8,174 nt of DNA, taken from NCBI GenBank assembly GCA_014377395.1, contig JACMPS010000247.1, positions 1 through 8,174 on the forward strand, given 5' to 3'. The notes under the pieces are model-generated. The model worked only from the letters and a program-made list of their open reading frames with translations. It searched no databases and had not been told where the DNA came from. Below, piece by piece: positions 1 to 5,643 of the stretch (position 1 is the first letter of the stretch; the number at the start of each line of letters is the position of its first letter). The DNA comes from Chthonomonadaceae bacterium. Its GTDB lineage: Bacteria > Armatimonadota > Chthonomonadetes > Chthonomonadales > Chthonomonadaceae. The translations under genes and the position numbers were made by a program.

Positions 1-1
1 A

Positions 2-604
2 GGTTATGTGCTGGCACAACCTAAATTCTTCTTGCTCAAACAAGATTTTGGGGGGAATGACAGTCGCGAACTCATCTGGGACGTGGAGGCAAATGACTAC
101 GAACAAAAAGCGATGGAATCTTACAGCGTCCCCTTTTATAAACCGGGTGAAGAAGCGGATCGTCGCCCCATGCCGATCAACGCCGCCTACGAAGTCGCAA
201 AGGATCGAGTGGAAGGACAGATCGCTCGAAAACGTATCAGCGAAAACCCTGCGGAATTCATAAAGAAGTTTGCAGCTCAAACCTGTACTTTCTGGTTTAT
301 CGTGGAAACAAAAAAGAAGTCCGTTGTGATCGGAGGAATGGCACTACTCATGCTTTTCCTCGCAGGAGTCGGAATTTACAAAGCAAAACAAAACGGGAGA
401 GACACCTTTCCCGTGCTTCTCGTGTTGCTTTATTTCCACCTGCTGTACGCCATCATTCTCGCCTTTGCTCGATATTCCTTTCCGCTTTATCCAACTCTGC
501 TTATTTTCGTGGGCTATGCGATTGACAACGCCCTCACAAATCGCCATAATAGCCGCAATCTTCACGCGAATCGGTCTCTTACCGAGAACAGTCTTTCCGG
601 CTAA
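2..604 (+). CDS. C-terminal part of a polytopic membrane glycosyltransferase-like protein (GT39/ArnT-like), 5' end outside window
   Basis: The reading frame is open from the first bases of the window (Gly-Tyr-Val...) to TAA at 602-604, so this is the last 200 residues of a longer protein; the GTG at base 8 is probably internal. A soluble stretch with the segment ENPAEFIKKF (about bases 244-273) precedes three hydrophobic segments near bases 330-390, 400-470 and 475-530. The last two are joined by ARYSFPLYPTLLIF. An Arg-Tyr-x-x-Pro-x-x-Pro turn next to the final helices is typical of the C-terminal region of GT-C fold, lipid-phosphate-sugar-dependent glycosyltransferases (family 39/ArnT-like), which move sugars across the membrane. 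The catalytic N-terminal loop is not in the window, so the family call is inferred from this tail and substrate is unknown. The next gene begins 11 bases downstream, which suggests one transcript. It could be another polytopic enzyme of envelope polysaccharide synthesis. Confidence 0.6.
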   Translation, partial: GYVLAQPKFFLLKQDFGGNDSRELIWDVEANDYEQKAMESYSVPFYKPGEEADRRPMPINAAYEVAKDRVEGQIARKRISENPAEFIKKFAAQTCTFWFIVETKKKSVVIGGMALLMLFLAGVGIYKAKQNGRDTFPVLLVLLYFHLLYAIILAFARYSFPLYPTLLIFVGYAIDNALTNRHNSRNLHANRSLTENSLSG

Positions 605-615
605 ATGATGAAATT

Positions 616-1767
616 GTGAAATCCGATCTTCTAAACCCGCCTTCCGCTCGACGCATCGTCAAAGACCGACGCACCAAAAATATGATGCGGCGGTTGCGTC
701 CGGGTGACATTGCGCTGATCAATCACGCCGATCTGGACACGATTGCGGCGCGTGGGTTAATCGAAGCCAACGTGGGAATGGTCATCAACGCCGCAAAAAG
801 CGTGACCGGGCGCTACCCGAATAAGGGGCCTGCACTTTTGCTCGGGGCGAACATCCCGTTTCTGGACAGGATTGGTGAGGAGGCATTTGATGCGATCCAG
901 GAAGGCGATTCTGCATGGTTGGAGGGAGAGTCGCTTCAAGTTTCCGGGGGCGGTCTTTTTTCCGGTGAATTGCTCACTCGCGAACAACTGGAGAAGCAAT
1001 TAGCGGACGCAAGCCGGAATCTCAATCTTGAACTCGATCAGTTTGCCAGAAACACGCTCGATTTTCTGACCGAAGAAAAGGGAATTCTTTTCGATCCGCT
1101 CCAAATTCCGCCCCTGAAGACGAAATTCGAGGGGAGACACGTTCTGATTGTGGTTCGAGGCGAGGGCTACAAAGAGGACTTGTCTCTGCTTCGCGATTAT
1201 CTACGCGATGTTCGCCCGGTTATCATTGCGGTAGATGGCGGTGCGGATGCCCTTCTCGAAATCAGGCTTCGCCCCGACATTATTTTAGGCGATATGGATT
1301 CCGTGAGCGACAAAGCCCTGAGATGCGGGGCGGAAATCGTGGTTCACGGCTACAAGCGGGGCGATGACCGGGGCGCACCCGGCTTACAACGCATTCAAGA
1401 TCTTGGTCTTTCCGCGCAAACGCTCCATGCCGCCGGAACGAGCGAAGATATCGCCATGCTACTTGCGGATGAGATGGGTGCACGGGCGATTGTCGCCGTC
1501 GGCACCCACTTTTCCCTCGAAGAATTTCTGGATAAGGGGCGGCGAGGCATGGCGAGTACCTTTCTGACCCGCTTGCGGATCGGCTCAAAATTGGTGGACG
1601 CCAAAGGAGTTTCACGCTTGATGACGGGAACCCGAATGAAACTGCGGGAGATCGGTTTGCTGGTTTTGGCGGCACTCAGCCCGATTATTGCAGTCTTGTT
1701 GATCTCGCCGGGTGGTCGTAATGTGATCAGGACGATTACCGTCTGGCTGAATTGGAAATTTCGTTAA
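616..1767 (+). CDS. steA: SteA-like protein (putative cytokinetic-ring protein, thiamine-pyrophosphokinase fold)
   Basis: The product is 383 residues, about the usual SteA length. The N-terminal half has the SteA-type sequence RLRPGDIALINHADLD, then GLIEANVGMVINAAKS. The second half has a thiamine-pyrophosphokinase-like core: AVDGGADALLE at about residues 205-215 and GDMDS at 225-229. It is followed by the SteA-type stretches GTSEDIAMLLAD and RRGMASTFLTRLRIGSKLVD. A hydrophobic segment at about 346-365 should anchor the C-terminus in the membrane. In Corynebacterium, SteA is a division-site protein acting with the membrane protein SteB. The pyrophosphokinase site is not conserved as in true ThiN: there is no GGRxDH, so thiamine kinase activity is not expected. 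I chose GTG at 616 because the SteA similarity begins before the next Met pair at 682; no clear Shine-Dalgarno sequence is seen before either. No steB-like gene follows here; a substrate-binding protein does. Confidence 0.85.
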   Translation: MKSDLLNPPSARRIVKDRRTKNMMRRLRPGDIALINHADLDTIAARGLIEANVGMVINAAKSVTGRYPNKGPALLLGANIPFLDRIGEEAFDAIQEGDSAWLEGESLQVSGGGLFSGELLTREQLEKQLADASRNLNLELDQFARNTLDFLTEEKGILFDPLQIPPLKTKFEGRHVLIVVRGEGYKEDLSLLRDYLRDVRPVIIAVDGGADALLEIRLRPDIILGDMDSVSDKALRCGAEIVVHGYKRGDDRGAPGLQRIQDLGLSAQTLHAAGTSEDIAMLLADEMGARAIVAVGTHFSLEEFLDKGRRGMASTFLTRLRIGSKLVDAKGVSRLMTGTRMKLREIGLLVLAALSPIIAVLLISPGGRNVIRTITVWLNWKFR

Positions 1768-1769
1768 AC

Positions 1770-1774
1770 AGGAG
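1770..1774 (+). promoter_or_regulatory. Ribosome binding site supporting a TTG start
   Basis: AGGAG lies 11 bases before the TTG at 1786 and just after the steA stop codon. It is the best ribosome-binding match in this junction. Together with the full signal peptide and lipobox that follow, it fixes the rare TTG as the start of the lipoprotein gene. Confidence 0.6.
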
Positions 1775-1785
1775 ATTTTATCGCT

Positions 1786-3456
1786 TTGTATTTTTCACGT
1801 TCCCTTCCCCGCGCACGATATTTCGTTCCCCTTTGCCTGTCCTCTCTACTCATCGCCGGGTGTACCACCGGGAAAAAGACGGACGGTGGAGCAGGGCTTC
1901 CCTCTGCCGGAGGTCGAAGCATCTTGCGTATGGTGCTGACTACCGAACCGACGACGTTTGATCCGGCGGTTTTGCAGGACGGCACCACGATTGATCTCAT
2001 TCAGCAAGTGTTCGAGGGACTCGTGATCTGGGGTGAGGACAACACCATTCAGCCGAACCTCGCGGAGAAGTGGGAGACAAGTTCGGATGGTAAAACCTGG
2101 ACTTTCCACCTTCGCAAAGGCGTGAAATTTCACAATGGACGTGAGTTTGTCGCCGACGATTTCAAGTACAGTGTCGAGCGGGCTTGCTCGAAAGCCGTTG
2201 CCTCAACGACGGCTTCCTCTTATCTCAAGGATATTGTGGGTGCCTCCGAGGTGTTGAGCGGAAAAGCCACAACGATTTCCGGCTTAAAAGTGGTTGATCC
2301 CTATACAATTACGGTTACTCTCGATGCGCCCAAACCCTACTGGCTCGGCAACATGACTTATCCCTGCGCCTATGTCGTTTGCAAAGAGGCAATTGAGAAA
2401 AACGGAAACAAACTTTCCGCAGAGAGTCTTGATTCGCTTGTAGGAACGGGACCCTTTAAGTTTTCGTCTATTCAACGCGGAACTTCGGTGAGCCTTGTCG
2501 CCTATGACGGCTATCACGGTGGCAGACCGAAACTGGATGGGATTGAGCGCCCCATTGTCAAAGATGCGACTTCACGGATCAATAAATACGAAAAGGGCGA
2601 GGTGGATATTGTCGAGGTTACGCCACGAGACTTATCCCGAATCAACGATAATCCCAAAATCAAACCTGATCTGAAGTCGTTTCCGCTTTCGCGTATCTGG
2701 TATGTCTCCATGAACTCCGATCCTGCCAATTCGCCCTTCAAGAAAAGAGAAGTGCGTCAGGCAATCGCAATGGCGATCAACAAAGATGAGGCAATCAGTG
2801 TGGGAATGCAGGGTCTTGCGGATAAAGCTGATGGATTGTTGCCGCCCGGTGTTCCCGGTAGAAACGAACAGATCAAGCCACTTCCCTATGACCCGGCAAA
2901 AGCAAAAACCTTGCTGGCACAGGGGGGGTATCCCAATGGTCAGGGCTTTCCCGCAATCACCTTTACCTATCGCAATGACTACCCGCACGTTGAGCGCACC
3001 GCGACCCTGATTCAAGAACAATTAAAGAAAAACCTGAACATTGACGTGCAGTTGTTGCCGATGGCATGGGAAACTTTTCTCGGTGAGCGCAACAAAAAAA
3101 GCCTTCTCTTTTCGCATCATTCGTGGGGTATGGACTACCTCGATCCGCAAAATGTGCTTTCGCTATTGCTTCACTCGGATAAAGTCGTGAACGGCGTCCA
3201 CTCGAATCAAGAGAACTCTTACGGCTACAGCAATCCTGAATTTGACCGTCTCTGTGATGCCGCCGATGTGGAACTTGACCAAACAAAACGCTTTGCAATG
3301 TACCGCCAAGCGGAACAAATTGCCATTGACGATGCGCCCTGGGTTCCGATCTACTTTCAACGGAACTTGATGCTCGTCAGTCCTCGCGTGGGGGGTCTGA
3401 AATCTTCGCTTTTTGGAATTCGCCCCCATTTCGTGACGACTTTGCAAAAGCCGTAA
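1786..3456 (+). CDS. ABC transporter substrate-binding lipoprotein, family 5 (oligopeptide/dipeptide type)
   Basis: The product has 556 residues, the usual size for SBP_bac_5 (DppA/OppA-like) proteins that deliver peptides, nickel or sugars to an ABC importer. The N-terminus is a lipoprotein signal with lipobox I-A-G-C, so Cys26 should be lipidated and the protein tethered outside the membrane. The family 5 signature runs from about residue 92: LAEKWETSSDGKTWTFHLRKGVKFHNG, then FVADDFKYSVERA. Later family landmarks are VGTGPFKF, the REVRQAIAMAINKDE segment, and APWVPIYF near the end. The start is TTG at 1786, set by the AGGAG site and the signal peptide. It lies 18 bases after the steA stop, so co-transcription with steA is likely. 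No permease or ATPase gene is next to it, so it is an orphan here and its ligand cannot be told from sequence. A strong terminator follows at once. Confidence 0.92.
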   Translation: MYFSRSLPRARYFVPLCLSSLLIAGCTTGKKTDGGAGLPSAGGRSILRMVLTTEPTTFDPAVLQDGTTIDLIQQVFEGLVIWGEDNTIQPNLAEKWETSSDGKTWTFHLRKGVKFHNGREFVADDFKYSVERACSKAVASTTASSYLKDIVGASEVLSGKATTISGLKVVDPYTITVTLDAPKPYWLGNMTYPCAYVVCKEAIEKNGNKLSAESLDSLVGTGPFKFSSIQRGTSVSLVAYDGYHGGRPKLDGIERPIVKDATSRINKYEKGEVDIVEVTPRDLSRINDNPKIKPDLKSFPLSRIWYVSMNSDPANSPFKKREVRQAIAMAINKDEAISVGMQGLADKADGLLPPGVPGRNEQIKPLPYDPAKAKTLLAQGGYPNGQGFPAITFTYRNDYPHVERTATLIQEQLKKNLNIDVQLLPMAWETFLGERNKKSLLFSHHSWGMDYLDPQNVLSLLLHSDKVVNGVHSNQENSYGYSNPEFDRLCDAADVELDQTKRFAMYRQAEQIAIDDAPWVPIYFQRNLMLVSPRVGGLKSSLFGIRPHFVTTLQKP

Positions 3457-3470
3457 ACTCCACATTTCTC

Positions 3471-3519
3471 CGCCCTTACTCCTATTGGGTTGAGTACCAA
3501 TAAGAGTAAGGGTGTTTTT
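3471..3519 (+). terminator. Rho-independent terminator after the substrate-binding protein gene
   Basis: A 16-base arm at 3473-3488 pairs with 3497-3512 with one C-A mismatch around an 8-base loop. C3471-G3514 and a G-U pair extend the stem to 18 positions. A run TTTTT follows at 3515-3519. It begins 14 bases after the stop codon of the lipoprotein gene and separates the upstream operon from the sigma-54 controlled gene downstream. Confidence 0.92.
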
Positions 3520-3564
3520 ACGTGTTTTGCACCCTAGTCTTAACATAAATTTAACACAAATAAT

Positions 3565-3582
3565 TTGCCACAGTTACGGCAA
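3565..3582. repeat. Inverted repeat abutting the -24 element
   Basis: TTGCC at 3565-3569 and GGCAA at 3578-3582 are perfect inverted arms separated by eight bases, and the right arm touches the -24 box. It could be a binding site for a repressor or activator. It is short, has no counterpart seen before the second sigma-54 promoter, and may be chance. Confidence 0.35.
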
Positions 3583-3599
3583 TTGGCACGTAGTTTGCA
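3583..3599 (+). promoter_or_regulatory. Sigma-54 (RpoN) -24/-12 promoter of the lamin-tail protein gene
   Basis: TTGGCAC-GTAGT-TTGCA matches the sigma-54 consensus TTGGCAC-N5-TTGCW at every defined position. The invariant GG (3585-3586) and GC (3597-3598) are 10 bases apart. Transcription should start about 12 bases after the GC, near 3610, giving a 5' leader of about 180 nt. Such promoters need a bacterial enhancer-binding activator. PEP-CTERM systems are often linked to RpoN and the PrsK/PrsR two-component pair, which fits the protein encoded downstream. Confidence 0.88.
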
Positions 3600-3690
3600 C
3601 GGGACAAGATAGATCGCCTGTAATCGCAGAAACAGCGTGAGAAAGAAGAGACTATTTCGTCTGTTTAATTTGCATTTCGCTTGTCTTAAT

Positions 3691-3746
3691 TTTCCGCCTG
3701 TACGGGGAACTTCACACGGTGGCTGTACGGAGACGACGCAAGCACT
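3691..3746 (+). promoter_or_regulatory. Conserved leader block, copy 1
   Basis: This 56-base block in the predicted 5' untranslated region aligns with 5414-5469 on the other strand. By hand I count about 44 identical columns of 57 with two single-base gaps. The best kept parts are TTTCCGCC at the start, GGGGA, CTGTA and GACGCAA-N-CACT at the end. It ends 45 bases before the ATG. A hairpin 3690-3696 with 3703-3709 (seven pairs, two of them G-U) can form, but it is only partly kept in copy 2. It may be an RNA control element or a binding site; no known riboswitch class was recognised. Confidence 0.65.
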
Positions 3747-3791
3747 ACACACCGTCTTCATCAGGAAGCATACGGGGAGAACTCAGAAACA

Positions 3792-4532
3792 ATGAACATT
3801 ACACGTACCCGACGCACAGGCTTATTATCCTTTGCCGTCGCGACCGTCGCACTCGCGGGCGGCTCACTCAGCGCACAAGCGCAACTCGTCATCAGCCAAA
3901 TTTATGGTGGCGGTGGTTCTGGATTGCAACAGGCTTTTAAGACGGACGGCATCGAACTTTTCAATAATGGCACTACCGCCGTCAACGTTAGCGGCTATTC
4001 CGTGCAGTATGCCTCCGCTACAGGAAACTTCAACGGCATTATCAATCTGCCCGCAGTTAGCATTGCGGCAGGCGGATACTTCCTGATCAGCACCGGCACC
4101 GTTGGAGCAGGAGCCGGGAATGACCTTGCTAGTTTCGCTGATCTTGCTGGATCAACCGTGAGTCTAAGCGGAACTGCGGGCAAAGTTGCTCTTGTCAACA
4201 CCACAACTTCGTTAGGAACGGTAACAAATCCTCCAACCGGGACAACTGTTCTTGACTTCGTGGGTTACGGTGCGACTGCATCTGCCTTCGAAGGAGCGGG
4301 ACCCGCTCCTGCTCCCGCGAACATCACCTCCTCAATCGTTCGCAATTTTGTGGGCGGTGTGTATGTTGATACTAATAACAACAGTACCGAATTCGTGAAC
4401 TCACGCCCTGTCGTTTTTCACAAGTCTACAGGTGCCACCATTCAGGGGCAGGTTCCCTCTCCTTCGGCACTTCTGCCGTTTGCGATGGGTGTACCAATGC
4501 TTGCGATGAAACTTCGCAAACGACGCAAATAA
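3792..4532 (+). CDS. Secreted lamin-tail-domain protein with a PEP-CTERM-like (PSP variant) sorting tail
   Basis: The product has 246 residues. A signal peptide covers 1-30: an RTRR charged start, a hydrophobic core, and AQA before Gln31. Residues 31 to about 205 fit a lamin-tail domain (LTD), an immunoglobulin-like beta sandwich common in bacterial surface proteins: LVISQIYGGGGSG, then IELFNNGTTAVNVSGYSVQY, LPAVSIAAGGYFLIS, DFVGYG and NNNSTEFVNSRP near its end. The C-terminus, VPSPSALLPF from residue 221, then a short hydrophobic helix and KLRKRRK, has the order of a PEP-CTERM exosortase signal but with Pro-Ser-Pro in place of Pro-Glu-Pro. It is therefore likely exported, processed at the membrane and displayed on the surface or in an extracellular matrix. 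Expression should depend on sigma-54 and perhaps on the conserved leader. The ligand or role of the LTD is unknown. Confidence 0.85.
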   Translation: MNITRTRRTGLLSFAVATVALAGGSLSAQAQLVISQIYGGGGSGLQQAFKTDGIELFNNGTTAVNVSGYSVQYASATGNFNGIINLPAVSIAAGGYFLISTGTVGAGAGNDLASFADLAGSTVSLSGTAGKVALVNTTTSLGTVTNPPTGTTVLDFVGYGATASAFEGAGPAPAPANITSSIVRNFVGGVYVDTNNNSTEFVNSRPVVFHKSTGATIQGQVPSPSALLPFAMGVPMLAMKLRKRRK

Positions 4533-4567
4533 GATTGACTTCACTTCGGTGATCTCAGAAGGATTGA

Positions 4568-4610
4568 AACAAGGAGAGGAGAACAGCAGTGCTGTTCTCC
4601 TCTCCTTGTT
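4568..4610. terminator. Bidirectional intrinsic terminator between convergent genes
   Basis: Arms 4568-4587 and 4591-4610 are perfectly complementary over 20 bases with a 3-base loop (AGT). The + transcript continues into GTTTG and the - transcript leaves the stem through ...CTTGTTTC, so T-rich ends exist on both sides. The hairpin lies 35 bases after the stop of the lamin-tail gene and 27 bases after the stop of the opposite gene, and can end both transcripts. Confidence 0.88.
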
Positions 4611-4637
4611 GTTTGCGGAGGCATCTAGAAAGAGTGA

Positions 4638-5366
4638 TCAAGACGACACTTGACGACATTTGTGAAGTTTCATCATCAGTAATGGCAACCCTAACACGAA
4701 GGGGAGCAAGGCAGAAGGGGAAGGCACACTCGCCACGGAAACACGGGTGTTGTCCAGAATGACAAAGGAATTGAATGTGTTGGCTATCGCCCCTGCAAAG
4801 TTCATTCTCAGGAATGCAGTGGGAGCATTGTCCAGTTCATGGGGGAGAAGAACGGAATTGGCGACAAAATTCGAGCCCGTAGAATTTGTAGCCAAATTTG
4901 GGCCCACAATGGAGGTGAAATTGGTTCCATCAAGGCTGTAGCTCAGTGTTATCTGACTTGCGGCAGAGGGCGAATGTCTGATTGCCGTCGAGAAACGTAG
5001 CCCGGATAGCCCCGACGATGAAAAGGCGTACTGCAAATAGCGGTTCGTTAAATTTCCGTTGGGGTTTGTCATGGAGACGCCGTTCTGCAACCCAAGACTG
5101 GCTCCGGCAACGTCCGATCCGAGTGCATTCGTGGGCGTTCCAACAAAGTTGAACACGGTATTTGCGACATAATTGGTCGTCAGCGTTGCAAGTCCGGTGG
5201 AGGCGGCAATCGGCAGACTTGTGTTAACGACGGTTGTATTGGCACCGGTTCCGTAGTTGAAATTGAAGATGACTTGAGAGCGGACTTTAGCCGTACCTCC
5301 CGCAAGCACAAAAGCGACAGTCGCAATGGTCAGTAGTCCGAAGCAACTTTTTCGGGTGGTAAGCAT
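4638..5366 (-). CDS. Secreted protein of unknown function with a PEP-CTERM-like (PSP variant) sorting tail
   Basis: The product has 242 residues. A signal peptide covers about 1-30, with TTRK, a GLL...LAGG core and Gln31, laid out like that of the lamin-tail protein. The mature part is rich in Ser, Thr, Asn and small residues with alternating beta-like patterns. It includes LRFSTAIRHS, ITLSYSLDGTNFTSI and FLRMNFAGA, then FVILDN and RVSVAS just before the tail. The pattern is like beta-sandwich domains seen in many PEP-CTERM and cell-surface proteins, but I do not recognise a named family. The tail VPSPSALLPF from residue 214, a hydrophobic helix, then KLHKCRQVSS is nearly the same as in the neighbour, though less basic at the end. 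A sigma-54 promoter and the conserved leader lie upstream. No strong Shine-Dalgarno sequence precedes the ATG. Confidence 0.8.
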   Translation of the reverse strand: MLTTRKSCFGLLTIATVAFVLAGGTAKVRSQVIFNFNYGTGANTTVVNTSLPIAASTGLATLTTNYVANTVFNFVGTPTNALGSDVAGASLGLQNGVSMTNPNGNLTNRYLQYAFSSSGLSGLRFSTAIRHSPSAASQITLSYSLDGTNFTSIVGPNLATNSTGSNFVANSVLLPHELDNAPTAFLRMNFAGAIANTFNSFVILDNTRVSVASVPSPSALLPFVLGLPLLMMKLHKCRQVSS

Positions 5367-5413
5367 GAGGTTCTGAATTCTTTCTGTGTGTCGCGATGAG
5401 GAAATTTCGGCGG

Positions 5414-5469
5414 AGTGATTGCGTCAGTTTTCCTACAGGCACGATGTAAAATCCCCCTACTGGCGGAAA
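5414..5469 (-). promoter_or_regulatory. Conserved leader block, copy 2
   Basis: This is the 56-base counterpart of 3691-3746, read on the - strand. It begins TTTCCGCCAGTA, continues through GTGCCTGTAGG and ends GACGCAATCACT. It lies 47 bases before its start codon (45 in copy 1) and 84-85 bases after the -12 GC (92 in copy 1), so both sequence and position are kept. Flanking leader sequence is much less alike, which argues against a simple recent duplication of the whole region. Confidence 0.65.
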
Positions 5470-5553
5470 CTTGATTAACCCGAACAAATTACCCTTTGTA
5501 AAAAATTTCTCTTAAAAATGCTTCCGTGATGAAAGAGATTCATTTTTCACTAA

Positions 5554-5570
5554 AGCAATCTCTGTGCCAA
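5554..5570 (-). promoter_or_regulatory. Sigma-54 (RpoN) -24/-12 promoter of the second PEP-CTERM-type gene
   Basis: On the - strand the sequence is TTGGCAC-AGAGA-TTGCT, a full match to the sigma-54 consensus with 10 bases between the invariant GG and GC. The start point should be near 5543, giving a leader of about 177 nt, close to the length predicted for the other gene. Two perfect matches, each correctly oriented before one of the two sorting-tail genes, make chance unlikely. Confidence 0.87.
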
Positions 5571-5643
5571 CTTTAGAATTCACTTACTTATTTTAGCAAA
5601 CCTGAGGTTAATACCTGGGAAACAGAAGGAATGAGGCACACTT

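Larger units (their letters stand above)
3520..3791 (+). other. Intergenic control region of the lamin-tail protein gene
   Basis: This 272-base gap has no credible gene. From left to right it holds an AT-rich stretch with two TTAACA copies (about 3540-3557), an inverted repeat TTGCC-N8-GGCAA at 3565-3582, the sigma-54 promoter at 3583-3599, a long leader with the conserved block at 3691-3746, and a purine-rich ribosome-binding stretch (GGGGAG, 3774-3779) 12 bases before the ATG. Confidence 0.75.
5367..5643 (-). other. Intergenic control region of the second PEP-CTERM-type gene
   Basis: This 277-base gap between the thiamine diphosphokinase stop and the start of the second sorting-tail gene has no credible gene. 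Read on the - strand it holds an AT-rich stretch, the sigma-54 promoter at 5570-5554, a long leader with the conserved block at 5469-5414, and a purine-rich AGAAAGAA stretch before the ATG. I saw no convincing intrinsic terminator for the kinase gene here; only a weak 4-bp AGGT/ACCT hairpin occurs near 5605-5620. Confidence 0.7.

Noticed and set aside
1280..1675. 131-codon - strand frame opposite steA
   Set aside because: It is antisense to the conserved pyrophosphokinase-like core of SteA and has no features of its own.
3690..3709. Conserved hairpin as proof of a structured RNA
   Set aside because: Copy 1 can form seven pairs, but in copy 2 the loop-closing G-C pair becomes G-G and no compensatory change is seen. 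Two copies are too few to show covariation.
3691..3746. c-di-GMP-I (GEMM) riboswitch in the leader
   Set aside because: Only GACGCAA fits. The CAGGGCAAACC segment, the paired stems and the GGUAG-type half of the class are missing in both copies.
3719..3940. 73-codon + strand frame running from the leader into the lamin-tail gene
   Set aside because: It starts with GTG in the conserved leader block and reads the signal peptide region out of frame. No counterpart was identified in the other leader.
5600..5625. Terminator after thiN
   Set aside because: Only a four-base stem AGGT/ACCT with a four-base loop and no T run is present on the - strand.
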